Assembly (NCBI GenBank): GCA_044225555.1
Contig: JBGAIM010000016.1
Location: 95,904 to 159,903 of the forward strand
Direction: 5' to 3'
DNA from: JADLHS01 sp044225555
GTDB lineage: Bacteria > Verrucomicrobiota > Verrucomicrobiia > Limisphaerales > JADLHS01
Length of the DNA: 64,000 nt
Shown: positions 17,092 through 27,498 of the stretch, piece after piece
Numbering within the stretch: the stretch's first letter is position 1
How the letters are laid out: every line of letters starts with the position of its first letter
The notes under the pieces: generated by a model
Told to the model about the DNA's origin: nothing
Database searches by the model: none
What the model saw: only the letters and a program-made list of their open reading frames with translations
Program-made: the position numbers and the translations under genes

Positions 17092-20000
17092 ATGAAACTC
17101 GAAGAAATCAGAGTAAACAGCTTGGTTCGCGGGATTCTGCCGAACTCGGCGGTGACGGTTAAGCACGTTCAGATGTTCGGCAGCGAAGCCTTGGAAGTGA
17201 CCTACGTTGACGGCGAGGGCAAGGCCAGCACCCAACTTCTCTTTCGCGACCAAGAGCCAAACTTGGAATTGGTTCTTCAAACCCGGCCTTTGAGCTTCAC
17301 CGCCGACGGCCACTTGTTCCGTCTCGCCTCCGAGGCTCAACGTCTGAGCCTGGCGTTCCTGTTTGACCCGCTCATCGCGGTCAACACGTCTTCGATTGAT
17401 CCGCTCCCGCACCAGATCACGGCTGTCTATGAGACGATGTTGAACCGCCAGCCACTGCGCTTCCTTTTGGCGGACGATCCCGGCGCTGGCAAAACGATTA
17501 TGGCCGGGCTGTTGATCAAGGAGCTTATCATCCGAGGGGACGTGGCGCGCTGCCTCATCATCGCACCGGGCAGTCTGGCTGAACAATGGCAGGACGAATT
17601 GGACCAAAAGTTCAATCTCCAGTTTGACATCCTCACGAACGAAGGGTTGCAGGCGGCGCGAACTGGAAACTGGTTTCAGGAACACAGCCTCTGCCTCTGT
17701 CGCCTCGACAAATTGAGCCGTAATGAAGACGTGCAGGACAAACTGATCGCTGCGGATTGGGATTTGGTGATCGTGGATGAAGCCCACAAGATGTCGGCGT
17801 CTTACTTTGGCTCTGAAAAGAAGGAGACCAAGCGGTTCAAGCTGGGCCGCAAGATTTCAGAGCACACTCGGCAACTCCTGTTGCTGACAGCCACACCGCA
17901 TAACGGCAAAGAACAGGATTTTCACCTGTTCCTTTCGTTACTCGACGGTGATCGTTTTGAAGGCAAGCCGCGCGACGCCGCGCATACCGTTGACGCAAGT
18001 GACGTCATGCGGCGCATGGTCAAGGAACAACTCGTCACGATGGAAGGCAAAGCCCTCTTCCAACCCCGATATGCTTACACCGTCCCTTACAACCTCTCAC
18101 CGGAAGAGGCTGTGCTCTACAAAAACGTCACCGAATACGTCTGCGAACAATTCAATGCGGCGGATAACCTGGACAATGAGAAGCGCCGTGGCACGGTAGG
18201 TTTCGCTCTAACTATTCTGCAACGCCGGCTCGCATCATCACCTGAAGCTATTTTCCAGTCTCTGCGCCGCCGGCGTGAACGCTTGGAAGACCGGCTTCGT
18301 GAAGAAAAGCTCCTTCGTCGCGGCGCAGCCGCAAGCCAGCAATTGAGTCAGAGTCCTGAACTAGAGGAGGAGGACATTGACGATCTGGAGGACGCACCGG
18401 AGCAGGAGCTTGAAACCGCCGAAGAACAGATCGTTGACCAGGCAACGGCAGCGCTGACCATCGCTGAACTGGAAGCGGAAATCCACACGTTGCGCGGATT
18501 GGAGTCTGACGGCGCGAAACTCAAGCGTTCGGGAAACGACACCAAATGGAAGGAGCTTTCCGAAGGCATTCTCGAAAACCCTGAGATGTTCGATGCCAAC
18601 CAGAACCGACGAAAACTTGTCATCTTTACGGAGCATCGCGACACGCTCAATTACCTCACCGACAAACTAGGCTCGCTATTGGGAAATCCGAATCACGTCG
18701 TCACCATCCACGGACAGACACCACGCGACCGTCGTCGCCAGATACAGGAATCGTTTGAGCAAGACCCTGAAGTTCTGATTCTCGTTGCCACTGATGCTGC
18801 CAGCGAAGGCATCAACCTGCATCGCCGTGCTCATCTTATGGTGAACTACGACCTGCCGTGGAATCCCAACCGTATCGAGCAACGCTTTGGACGCATCCAC
18901 CGTATCGGTCAGCCTGAACGCTGCCACTTGTGGAACTTGGTCGCCATCGAAACCCGTGAAGGACATGTCTTCCATCGCCTCCTCGAAAAACTATCGGAGC
19001 AACGCAAAGCCCTCGGCGGCGCAGTGTTTGATGTCCTTGGAAAAATGTTCAAGGACCGCTCGCTCCGTGAGTTGCTCATCGAGGCCATTCGGGAAGGCAA
19101 CAAGCCGGAAGTCAAAGCGAAGCTCGATCAGGTCATTGACGCCGAACTCGATGTCGAGCATCTGCGTGGCTTGATCGAAGATCGTTACCTTGTCCATGAA
19201 TCCCTGAGCACTTCGCGCGTCCGCGAAATTCGCGACCAGATGGACCGCGCTCAGGCACGCAAACTCCAACCTCACTACGTCGGTTCGTTCTTCGAGGAAG
19301 CCTTCAAAATGTTTGGCGGACAACTTCTCAAACGCGAGCCGCGTCGGTTTGAAATTCGCCGTGTGCCTGCGGACATCCGCCTCCGCGACCGCATCATCGG
19401 CACTCGTGCGCCGGTATTGAATGCCTATGAGCGCATCACATTCCACAAGGGAGACGTGCGTCTCGACGGGAAACCGCCTGCCGCACTTGTTGCGCCCGGC
19501 CATCCACTGCTCGACGCCACCATTGACCTTGTCCTTGAGCGGCATCGCGACACCCTCCGGCAAGGCGCGGTGCTCGTGGACACCACCGAGAACGGAACTG
19601 AACCACGCATCTTATTCTTCCTCGAACATTCCATCACGGACGGTCGGAAGGACACGAACAAGAATCCGCTCACAATTTCACGCCAGCTTCAGTTCGTCGA
19701 AATCACTCGCTCCGGCCAATTGATTGCTGCCGGATACGCTCCATACCTCGACTATACCCCCGCTACGCCCGAGCAACTTGCAGCCGCTCAATCCTTGTTC
19801 GACGAGCCGTGGCTTGGGCAAAACCTAGAACAGCGCGCCCTTGGCTTTGCGATCCAGAAAATTGTTCCGCCCCATCTGGAAGAAGTCCGCACCCGCCGCG
19901 AAGCCTACATCCAGAAGGTAATGCAACAGGTGAAAGCGCGGCTGACTTCGGAAATCAACTATTGGGATCACCGTGCGAATGTGCTCAAGGCCCAGGAGGA

Positions 20001-20607
20001 CGCAGGCAAAAGTCGGTCGAACATCAACTCCGGCAACGCTCGCCGGACAGCGGACGAACTAGCAGACCGCCTCAAAAAGCGCATGGCAGAATTGGATCAG
20101 GAGAAAACCATCGTTGCTCGCCCGCCAAATGTCTTGGGCGGCGCGTTGGTTGTCCCCGCAAGCTGGTTCACAAATGCCGGACAGGCTGGTGTGTTGCGTG
20201 AAACACCACCGAATTACGGCGCTCCCGACCGCGAGGTCGAACGCCTTGCGATGGAAAAGGTGATGCAGTTCGAGCGGGAGCAAGGCTTCGAGCCGCGCGA
20301 CATCAGCGCCGAGAATCGCGGCTACGATATTGAGAGCCGCGACCCAAAGACTGACCGCTTGCGCTTCATTGAGGTCAAAGGGCGCGTCAAGGGCGCAGCG
20401 ACAGTCACCGTGACCAAAAACGAAATCCTGACCAGCCTGAATCGGCCCGAAGGCTATGTGCTCGCGATTGTGTTCGTTGAGTCTGGTGTGGCGGAGAAAC
20501 CCGTTTATCTGCGCAAGCCCTTCAACCAAGAACCGGAGTTTGGCACAGCCAGCGTGAACTTCAAACTTTCGGAACTCCTGGAGAAGGCCGCCGCTCAACA
20601 GGCTTAA
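17092..20607 (+). CDS. SNF2-family helicase with C-terminal DUF3883 (DrmD-like)
   Basis: A 1171-residue SF2 ATPase. Walker A is DDPGAGKT (about 128-135), motif II VDEAH (~227), motif III TATPHNG (~265), and motif VI QRFGRIHRIGQ (597-607). An acidic helical insert lies between the two RecA lobes. The C-terminus (~1060-1140) has the DUF3883 pattern GYDIES...FIEVKGR, a D-and-ExK arrangement reminiscent of PD-(D/E)XK nucleases. It resembles DrmD of class 1 DISARM and helicases of other methylation-based defence loci, but no DrmA or DrmB is in the window. It opens the operon. Confidence 0.85.
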   Translation: MKLEEIRVNSLVRGILPNSAVTVKHVQMFGSEALEVTYVDGEGKASTQLLFRDQEPNLELVLQTRPLSFTADGHLFRLASEAQRLSLAFLFDPLIAVNTSSIDPLPHQITAVYETMLNRQPLRFLLADDPGAGKTIMAGLLIKELIIRGDVARCLIIAPGSLAEQWQDELDQKFNLQFDILTNEGLQAARTGNWFQEHSLCLCRLDKLSRNEDVQDKLIAADWDLVIVDEAHKMSASYFGSEKKETKRFKLGRKISEHTRQLLLLTATPHNGKEQDFHLFLSLLDGDRFEGKPRDAAHTVDASDVMRRMVKEQLVTMEGKALFQPRYAYTVPYNLSPEEAVLYKNVTEYVCEQFNAADNLDNEKRRGTVGFALTILQRRLASSPEAIFQSLRRRRERLEDRLREEKLLRRGAAASQQLSQSPELEEEDIDDLEDAPEQELETAEEQIVDQATAALTIAELEAEIHTLRGLESDGAKLKRSGNDTKWKELSEGILENPEMFDANQNRRKLVIFTEHRDTLNYLTDKLGSLLGNPNHVVTIHGQTPRDRRRQIQESFEQDPEVLILVATDAASEGINLHRRAHLMVNYDLPWNPNRIEQRFGRIHRIGQPERCHLWNLVAIETREGHVFHRLLEKLSEQRKALGGAVFDVLGKMFKDRSLRELLIEAIREGNKPEVKAKLDQVIDAELDVEHLRGLIEDRYLVHESLSTSRVREIRDQMDRAQARKLQPHYVGSFFEEAFKMFGGQLLKREPRRFEIRRVPADIRLRDRIIGTRAPVLNAYERITFHKGDVRLDGKPPAALVAPGHPLLDATIDLVLERHRDTLRQGAVLVDTTENGTEPRILFFLEHSITDGRKDTNKNPLTISRQLQFVEITRSGQLIAAGYAPYLDYTPATPEQLAAAQSLFDEPWLGQNLEQRALGFAIQKIVPPHLEEVRTRREAYIQKVMQQVKARLTSEINYWDHRANVLKAQEDAGKSRSNINSGNARRTADELADRLKKRMAELDQEKTIVARPPNVLGGALVVPASWFTNAGQAGVLRETPPNYGAPDREVERLAMEKVMQFEREQGFEPRDISAENRGYDIESRDPKTDRLRFIEVKGRVKGAATVTVTKNEILTSLNRPEGYVLAIVFVESGVAEKPVYLRKPFNQEPEFGTASVNFKLSELLEKAAAQQA

Positions 20608-20619
20608 CACGGAACAGAC

Positions 20620-23600
20620 ATGCAACCGCCAAACTACTTCAACAACATCCAACGCCGGGCGTCCGAGCGCTGGGATCAGTTGGAGAACGACCCGGAACTC
20701 GCCGGGCCTTGGCATCAGCTTTTTCGCCAGGTCCAAAGCCCCCGGCACGTCGTCTCGGAATTGCTGCAAAACGCCGATGACGCAGGCGCAAAATCTGCGT
20801 CGGTTCGCATCGAGGACAACACCTTTATTTTCGAGCACGACGGCGGTGACTTCGACCAGGAGCAATTCGCCTCCCTCTGCCGCTTTGGATTCTCGAACAA
20901 GCGCAACCTCCACACGATCGGTTTCCGGGGCGTGGGTTTCAAATCCACCTTTAGCCTCGGCGACACAGTCGAAGTGCGGACACAAACGCTGGCGGTGAGC
21001 TTCTCGAAGAAGCGTTTCACTCATCCCGTGTGGTTGAACAGCGCACAGCCCGCGCCGCGCACTGTCATCCGCGTTCGGATTACCGATCCAAATCGCGCGG
21101 AACAGTTGCGCAAGAACTTCGACGAGTGGGCGCAAAGTCCTGCTTCGTTGCTGTTCTTTACCAGCCTCAAGGAACTGACCATTGAGGGACAAACCATCAA
21201 GCGCCAATTGCTGGGCGACGGGCCTGTCACGAACTCCTCTTGGGTTACATTGGCCGGCGGCACGGATGCCGAACGACTTTTGGTTCTTCAGAGTGAGGCG
21301 ATCCCATTTCCCGCCGAAGCCGCCGAGGAAATTCGTGCAGAGCGCGGTGTGGGCGCGGAGGACTTGCACCTGCCGCCGTGCCGTGTGGAAATCGTCTTGG
21401 GTCTTTCGGAAGAGAACCGCCTTTATGTCGTCCTGCCAACCGGGGCGGGACTGGACCTCCCGTTTTCCTGTAATGCGCCGTTCATCCAAGACCCGGCTCG
21501 CTTCGCCATCAAAGACCCTGCCACATCGCCTACGAACCGCTGGTTGCTCCAACGCGCCGGCAAACTTGTGGGCAAGGCGATGCTCGAATGGATCGGCAAC
21601 ACGGCGCTTTCTGCGAAAGAGCGTGTCGCTGCTTACGATTTGCTCAAAGGTGCGATGCAATTTGCGCCTGGGCTCGACGGAACATGCAGCCAGATCATCA
21701 CGGAAAATGCTCTGGCCGAGCTGAAGGGTCAGCGGTTCATTCTAACCACCGACGCCAAGCTGGCCAAGGCTGGTGAATGTGTCGCGATTCCCGCAGAACT
21801 GTTTTCGGTTTGGGAATCTGCCGAGCTGCTCAAACTTTTCGCGTCTGAGAGCAACCATCTCCTCGCCTCCGAGGCATCCGTTTGCGTCAGCAAGTTGCGC
21901 TCGCATGGTTGGATTACCTCCGTGGACTCGGACGCCGCGCTTCAAAGTCTGGAACAATCGGACACCGTTCCCTGTCCAGCCTCATGGCCGCAGCTTCATG
22001 CGCTGTGGTCGTTCGTGCAGGACGAAACCCGCTATGACTACGGCGCAGAGCGTCGCTGCCGGATGAAGATCGTTCCCGTGGATGGCAGTCGCGTGCTACA
22101 TGCCGCGAACAATGTCGTCCGGCTCTCATCGCGCCGCGATCAACTCTCGGCGGAGGATTGGAAGTTCGTGATGGACTACGCCTCGACCGTAAATAGCGAA
22201 TGGTTGGCGTGGCTCACGAAACTCGCCCCAAAGAAGACCCCCGCGTGGAACGAGAAGACTGATTCCGGTTACAGTTTGCTGGAGGAACTGGAGTTGAATG
22301 AACCAAGCTCGGTGGACCTCATCGCGGCTCAAGCATCGCTCCGGATCTTCTCAGGCGACGAACCGTCTATCGAAGATTGTGTGCGTATGGCGCACATCAT
22401 GGCGGCGCTGGGCGCAAGCATCCCGGACGGTTTCCGTTACGTTACCAGGGACACATATCTCCGCAATGTGGACCACGGCATCGTCATTGATGTGAGCGGG
22501 CAAATTCAGGACATCGTGCCGGAAAGCTGGGCCGAGGAGCATTTGTTGCACGACGATTATTTCCGCAACTTCAAGTCCTGCACCGCTGATGCCTGGAAGC
22601 AATGGGCCGCCTCCCATCGCAGCAAACTTCATGCATTCGTTCCATTCGCTGGGCAACCGAAGCGCATCGGTTCGCGCTCGGAATTTGAAAAGTTCGTGAC
22701 CAGTCGCGAAGGGAACAAGCCAAAGGAATACCGCTACAGAAACGACCGATTCTTGATTGAGGATTACGAGTTTCCGCCCGTAATCATGCAGCACTGGACT
22801 GCGCAAGCCGCCGCCAATCCTCAGTTGTGGGCGACGGTGGTGAAGTGTCTGCTGCTCGATCCCTTGGCAGAGTGGGAGGACTACCTCGACGTGACTGTTC
22901 GCCAGATCAGCCAGCAAGGAAGCACGGACACCTTGAGTTGCGGTTCAGTATTGCCGTCTTGGCTGATGCACCTCAGATCGCTGCATTGCCTGACCGACGT
23001 TCATGGCAAACTTCGCACTCCGCCTGAACTGCTGCTGCGCACGCCGAACACGGAATCGCTGCTTGGCATCGAATCGTTTGTTGAAGCGGAGTTGGATGAT
23101 TCACCGGACAAGAAACGATTTCTCAAACTGCTCGGCGTGCGCGACACCCCCGCCGACGCGGACAAACTTCTTGCCCGCCTCCACGCAATGTCAGGAGTGC
23201 CACAACCGCTTCAACACCTGCCGCAAATCTCCCGCTTCTACGAGGCGCTGGATCGAATTGTCGTTCGCTGCGCACCGGCGGAATTGAGTCCCATCAAGGA
23301 AGCCTTCAACCAGAAGGCCATCATTTTGACCGAGAGCGGCGAATGGATGTCGGCTGGTGAACTTTCGATTTTCCCGGATGAAGACAACGGTTCACCCAGC
23401 ATCCATCCGTCATTGCGGAATCTGCCGATGTGGCCGCGCGTTGGCGTTTCGGAACGCCCGGCTTTGGAACGCACGATTGAATGGCTCAACTCACTCGAAA
23501 ACGGAGCGAAGCTCGACGCCGCCGCTACCAAACGCGTTCGCGCCGCGTTGCAGCGCGACCCGGTTCGTGTCTGGAACGAATGTCAGCGTTGGTTGACGCT

Positions 23601-24837
23601 TGACTCAACTTGGGTGGCTGTCGCTGACCTCAAGTATCGCCTGACGATGCAATCGTTGAAGAAGCTTGGCGAACTTTTCCCCGCCATCAAAGGTGCAACG
23701 GCCAATCTTCAAATGGTGAGTTTGGAGGTCGCTCAATTTCCACCGTTCGCCTCCATTCCCAACTTGGGAGACGCCGTCGAGTTTCGCGTTACACGGTTTG
23801 TTTCCGGTTCAAGCACGGGCGGACCAAAAGATTGGCTCTCGGCGCTGGCGCTTGGGCTTTGCCGGGTGAAACTCTCCAGCGACGAAGAAACCCACCGCAT
23901 CCGCACCGTTGCCCAGCGGCTGCATCAAACCGAATGGAACACCTTCGCGCATCTGGACGTGACCCCTTACGTCGAGGGCGCGCCCGCAGGTGAGCCGTTC
24001 ACTCCCAAGGTTCTGTGGCAGGACGCGAAGCTCTACGTTGCCAGCCAATCCACTGTGCGGCTTTACAAAGAGTTGGCAGATGAACTGGCCCGTCCGTTCA
24101 ACGACAATCAAATCGCCAACGCCATCGCCGCTTGCATTGACCGCACGCCCGCATTCGTCGCGGAATATCTGGAAGCGCATTTTGTTTTGGATGCGCAACC
24201 AGAGCTTCCTGCGCTGGCCAGTGAACTCACGAAAGAGGCGGAAACAGCTTCCGAGAATGCCGCTGAACCTATCGGAGAAACCGGCGCACAATCAGATGGT
24301 GTTGAAGCCGCCGCTGATACCGCCGCCGCCGCCGCGACCGCCGACGGTGATGCTGCTGTCGCTGATGGCAGTGACGCTGGTGACGGTGAAGATCATGATG
24401 ATGGTGGTGATGATGATGAGCATGAAGTAGTGGACGAGAAGGAAGAGTCGAAACCGCCGACTCCGCCCAAGCCGAGCCTCATCGAACTTTACGCGAAACA
24501 ACGCGGCTTCAAATTTCACGCCGCCGAAAAGTGTTTCACTCACCCGGATGGTCGCTGGATTGAAAAATCTGAAAGCCCGTTCAATTGGGAGGAACGCGCA
24601 GCCGGAGGCGAACTCATCACCCGTATGTGGGTTGGGGATCAGAAGCTCGCCAACGGCATCGAAATTCCCGCTGAACTTTGGTCGCTCATCGGCCAGCAGC
24701 CAGGTTCGACCATGATGATCATCGCGGACGATGACCATGCTCCCTGTGTGCTCACCGGCCAGGAACTTTTGGAACTAAAGGACTCGCGCCAGATCACACT
24801 GCATCCGGCGCGTTACCGAATCGTGGAGAACCAATAA
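20620..24837 (+). CDS. Sacsin-like GHKL ATPase protein
   Basis: A 1405-residue protein with an N-terminal HSP90/histidine-kinase-type ATPase fold: SELLQNADDAGA (46-57, the N box) and GFRGVGFKS (101-109, glycine box), as in sacsin and related NOV proteins. A long helical middle follows, then an Ala/Asp-rich linker at about 1227-1283, and a conserved-looking terminal domain. Sacsin-like ATPases recur in bacterial defence islands; their chemistry is not settled. It starts 12 bp after the helicase stop and the next gene begins 6 bp after it, so the three form one unit. Confidence 0.8.
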   Translation: MQPPNYFNNIQRRASERWDQLENDPELAGPWHQLFRQVQSPRHVVSELLQNADDAGAKSASVRIEDNTFIFEHDGGDFDQEQFASLCRFGFSNKRNLHTIGFRGVGFKSTFSLGDTVEVRTQTLAVSFSKKRFTHPVWLNSAQPAPRTVIRVRITDPNRAEQLRKNFDEWAQSPASLLFFTSLKELTIEGQTIKRQLLGDGPVTNSSWVTLAGGTDAERLLVLQSEAIPFPAEAAEEIRAERGVGAEDLHLPPCRVEIVLGLSEENRLYVVLPTGAGLDLPFSCNAPFIQDPARFAIKDPATSPTNRWLLQRAGKLVGKAMLEWIGNTALSAKERVAAYDLLKGAMQFAPGLDGTCSQIITENALAELKGQRFILTTDAKLAKAGECVAIPAELFSVWESAELLKLFASESNHLLASEASVCVSKLRSHGWITSVDSDAALQSLEQSDTVPCPASWPQLHALWSFVQDETRYDYGAERRCRMKIVPVDGSRVLHAANNVVRLSSRRDQLSAEDWKFVMDYASTVNSEWLAWLTKLAPKKTPAWNEKTDSGYSLLEELELNEPSSVDLIAAQASLRIFSGDEPSIEDCVRMAHIMAALGASIPDGFRYVTRDTYLRNVDHGIVIDVSGQIQDIVPESWAEEHLLHDDYFRNFKSCTADAWKQWAASHRSKLHAFVPFAGQPKRIGSRSEFEKFVTSREGNKPKEYRYRNDRFLIEDYEFPPVIMQHWTAQAAANPQLWATVVKCLLLDPLAEWEDYLDVTVRQISQQGSTDTLSCGSVLPSWLMHLRSLHCLTDVHGKLRTPPELLLRTPNTESLLGIESFVEAELDDSPDKKRFLKLLGVRDTPADADKLLARLHAMSGVPQPLQHLPQISRFYEALDRIVVRCAPAELSPIKEAFNQKAIILTESGEWMSAGELSIFPDEDNGSPSIHPSLRNLPMWPRVGVSERPALERTIEWLNSLENGAKLDAAATKRVRAALQRDPVRVWNECQRWLTLDSTWVAVADLKYRLTMQSLKKLGELFPAIKGATANLQMVSLEVAQFPPFASIPNLGDAVEFRVTRFVSGSSTGGPKDWLSALALGLCRVKLSSDEETHRIRTVAQRLHQTEWNTFAHLDVTPYVEGAPAGEPFTPKVLWQDAKLYVASQSTVRLYKELADELARPFNDNQIANAIAACIDRTPAFVAEYLEAHFVLDAQPELPALASELTKEAETASENAAEPIGETGAQSDGVEAAADTAAAAATADGDAAVADGSDAGDGEDHDDGGDDDEHEVVDEKEESKPPTPPKPSLIELYAKQRGFKFHAAEKCFTHPDGRWIEKSESPFNWEERAAGGELITRMWVGDQKLANGIEIPAELWSLIGQQPGSTMMIIADDDHAPCVLTGQELLELKDSRQITLHPARYRIVENQ

Positions 24838-24843
24838 CCGCTT

Positions 24844-27498
24844 ATGTCTGTCACCGCCAAAATCAACAAGGCTTTGCTCGGTTGGAGCAAGGACGGTCTC
24901 AAACCATGGCAGCATGAAGCCCTCCGCCGCATCCTCACCAAGGGAACGTTGTCGGATCAGGACAAGGCGGACATCTACGAGCGCGCACAGTTCGATCACG
25001 GTTTTGCACCAGCTCCGCCCAATCTGCCTGACCTCTTGCTTACGGAAGCCGACCTGCCCAGCGGCCCGGCGCAGGCGAATCGGATTTGGCTCACTGGCAT
25101 CAAGGACTTGGAAAATGTTAATGCGCTCAAGGCGAAGCAGCGGCTTGTGGTCGGCAAGCAACTCACGGTGGTCTATGGAGAAAATGGCTCTGGCAAATCA
25201 GGCTACGCCCGCGTCTTGAAAAAGACGGCGCGTTGCACGGAGAAAGCAATCGAATCCATTCTGCCGGACGTGTTCACCGTCGCGCCCGTTCCCGCGCCAC
25301 CCAAGGCAGTGTTTGAAGTGGATCAGGGCGCTGGCCCAGTGGATTTGGCTTGGCAGGATGGCCAACCAGTTCCAAAAGACTTGAGGCGGTTCGCCGTGTT
25401 TGATTCCAAGTGCGCCCGTCATTTTCTGAGCGACAGCAATCAACTCAGTTTTGCCCCGGCAATTTTCGATGCCCTCCGATTGCTGGGCGACATAACCGGA
25501 TACATAAAGCAAGAATTCGTGGCAGTTGTGAACCAGACAACGCCGCCCAAGCCGCCAGCGTTTCAGTCCATGGTGGATCAAACCAGCGTTGGCAAGGCGC
25601 TCGGTGCGATCACTGTCCAGACCAACCCGGAAACCATCAAGGCGCTTGGGCAGTGGAGCGACAAAGACGCAACTACTCTCGAAACCAAGGATACCGAACT
25701 TGCGAAACTCAAAAGTCAGAGTCCGCAAACTATCCGGGAAGGCCTCAACCGCGAGAAGCGGGATGCGACGACGTTGCAGACCAAGATCGCTTCCATCATC
25801 ACCGAGTTGAACGCCGATGCCGTTGTGCTGCTCCAGCAGCAGGTGACGGAGTTGAACACACACGAGCAAGCGTATCAGGCTGCCGTGAAACTGGCGCTCG
25901 GAGGATCGACAATTGAAGGCGTTGGCACGGACGCTTGGAAATCACTCATCGAAGCCGCCGCCACCTTCTCCACTACGGAGGCATACAAAGCCCAATCTTT
26001 CCCGGCCACGGCGGATGGCGCGCTGTGCGTGCTGTGCCAGCAGCCCCTCGGTGCGAAAGCGGCGGAGCGACTAAAAGGGTTCTGGACTTTCCTTCAAGAC
26101 GATGCGGCGAAGAAGCGCGATGCCGCCAAGGAAAAGCTCAAAGAGTCCGTGGAAAAGCTGGATTCTATTCCGCGCGAGATGCCGCCCGAAGTCGCCGTTC
26201 TGCGCGAGGAGTATGAGAAGAACCACGCAGAGCTTTGGTTGAAGACCACGGAGTTCTTCGACTCAGTCCACAAACGGCTGACGGCAATCGAGAAGGCTTT
26301 GGCTGGAGAGTCGTGGGACGCCATCCCGCTCCTGAATGCGGAAGCCGCAACCTTGAGCCGCGAACTGGTTGCGACGTTGGACAAGAAGTTGAAGGCCGTT
26401 CAGGACGATGCGAACGCACAGGCCGCAATCACCAAGCTCACAAATGAAATCGCTGAGTTGAAAGCGCGCAAGCAGCTCTCGGCAAATCTGAAATTGGTTC
26501 TCGACCACATTGCCGCGCTCAAGACTGCCGCCCGCGCCCAAAAAGCGGCGGATGAAATCAAGACCAACTCGATTTCGCTCAAGGCAAAAGACCTTCACAC
26601 CGGATTCATCACGGACGCTTTCAAGGCGCGCGTGAAGGAATACATGACCAGCGTCGGTCTGCGCCGGGCAAAGGTTGCCATCGGTGAAAGGTCGGAGCGT
26701 GGCAAGGTTCTCCACTCGATTGCCGTCGAGGGAGCAAAGCAGCCGGTGTTGCCCGAAAGCATTTTCAGCGAAGGTGAGCGCACCGCCATATCGCTCGCGT
26801 TCTTTTTGGCCGACCTCGGTTCAGTCGCTGACACCTGCGGCGTCATTTTCGACGACCCGGTGACTTCTCTGGATCACCGGATTCGCGAGGGCGTTGTGAA
26901 CGCTCTCGTGACCGAGGCAAAAGACCGCCAGGTGATCGTGTTCACACACGACTTGGCCTTCTACTGCGAATTGATGTCCGCCGCCACCATCGCCCAGGTT
27001 GAGGCGACCACGAACCATGTTGAAGCGTTCAGCACCACGGTAGGCCATCTTTCCAACGCCGAACCGCGTGAATCGCTGAAAGTCACGCAGCGGTATGGCG
27101 AGCTTGAGAAACTCATCAAGGAAGCGGAACAAGCCGCCAGCCCTGACGATTTCAACCGTGCCGTGGACCGCTTTTACAGTCAGCTTCGAGCGGCGTGGGA
27201 ACGCTCCGTGGAAGAGCTGCTATTCAACAGAGTGGTTCAGCGTCTCCAGAAAGAAGTGATGACCCAAAATCTCGTGGGTGTGGTCATTGACAAGGACGGC
27301 ATCGCTGCGGTCTTCCAAGGCATGACTCGTGGCTCTGCCCGGACGGACGCACATGACCACGCTGCCGCCGCCGCGTTGCCCACGCCAACGCCCGACGACC
27401 TGAAGACGCATCTGAAAGAATTGAAGGACTTCGTAGCGGCTCAGACGACCAAACGTAAAGCCGCCGAGGAAGCCAACAAGCATCTCAAAGGAAAATGA
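24844..27498 (+). CDS. RloC-like zinc-hook AAA ATPase (candidate anticodon nuclease)
   Basis: An 884-residue ABC/SMC-type ATPase. Walker A is YGENGSGKS (111-119), the signature SEGERTAIS (~641), and Walker B VIFDDPVTSLD (~666). Long coiled coils flank a Cys-x-x-Cys hook, C395-V-L-C398, like the zinc hook of Rad50 and RloC. After the ATPase, R782-A-A-W-E786 and H837/H839 resemble the R-x3-E-xn-H triad of PrrC/RloC anticodon nucleases, though the spacing to His is longer than in PrrC. RloC cleaves tRNA after DNA damage or phage attack. The nuclease role is inferred; the ATPase part is clear. Confidence 0.7.
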   Translation: MSVTAKINKALLGWSKDGLKPWQHEALRRILTKGTLSDQDKADIYERAQFDHGFAPAPPNLPDLLLTEADLPSGPAQANRIWLTGIKDLENVNALKAKQRLVVGKQLTVVYGENGSGKSGYARVLKKTARCTEKAIESILPDVFTVAPVPAPPKAVFEVDQGAGPVDLAWQDGQPVPKDLRRFAVFDSKCARHFLSDSNQLSFAPAIFDALRLLGDITGYIKQEFVAVVNQTTPPKPPAFQSMVDQTSVGKALGAITVQTNPETIKALGQWSDKDATTLETKDTELAKLKSQSPQTIREGLNREKRDATTLQTKIASIITELNADAVVLLQQQVTELNTHEQAYQAAVKLALGGSTIEGVGTDAWKSLIEAAATFSTTEAYKAQSFPATADGALCVLCQQPLGAKAAERLKGFWTFLQDDAAKKRDAAKEKLKESVEKLDSIPREMPPEVAVLREEYEKNHAELWLKTTEFFDSVHKRLTAIEKALAGESWDAIPLLNAEAATLSRELVATLDKKLKAVQDDANAQAAITKLTNEIAELKARKQLSANLKLVLDHIAALKTAARAQKAADEIKTNSISLKAKDLHTGFITDAFKARVKEYMTSVGLRRAKVAIGERSERGKVLHSIAVEGAKQPVLPESIFSEGERTAISLAFFLADLGSVADTCGVIFDDPVTSLDHRIREGVVNALVTEAKDRQVIVFTHDLAFYCELMSAATIAQVEATTNHVEAFSTTVGHLSNAEPRESLKVTQRYGELEKLIKEAEQAASPDDFNRAVDRFYSQLRAAWERSVEELLFNRVVQRLQKEVMTQNLVGVVIDKDGIAAVFQGMTRGSARTDAHDHAAAAALPTPTPDDLKTHLKELKDFVAAQTTKRKAAEEANKHLKGK

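Noticed and set aside
16996..17787. Long upstream extension of the LysR frame on the minus strand
   Set aside because: It lies antisense to the helicase gene and has no regulator pattern; the conserved N-terminus fits a start near 16995.
17092..20607. Calling the locus a complete DISARM system
   Set aside because: A DrmD-like helicase and a PLD protein are present, but DrmA and DrmB are absent and the PLD gene is in a separate module.
20059..21660. 533-codon frame on the minus strand under the helicase and sacsin-like genes
   Set aside because: Shadow of two well-supported genes on the other strand; no recognisable domain.
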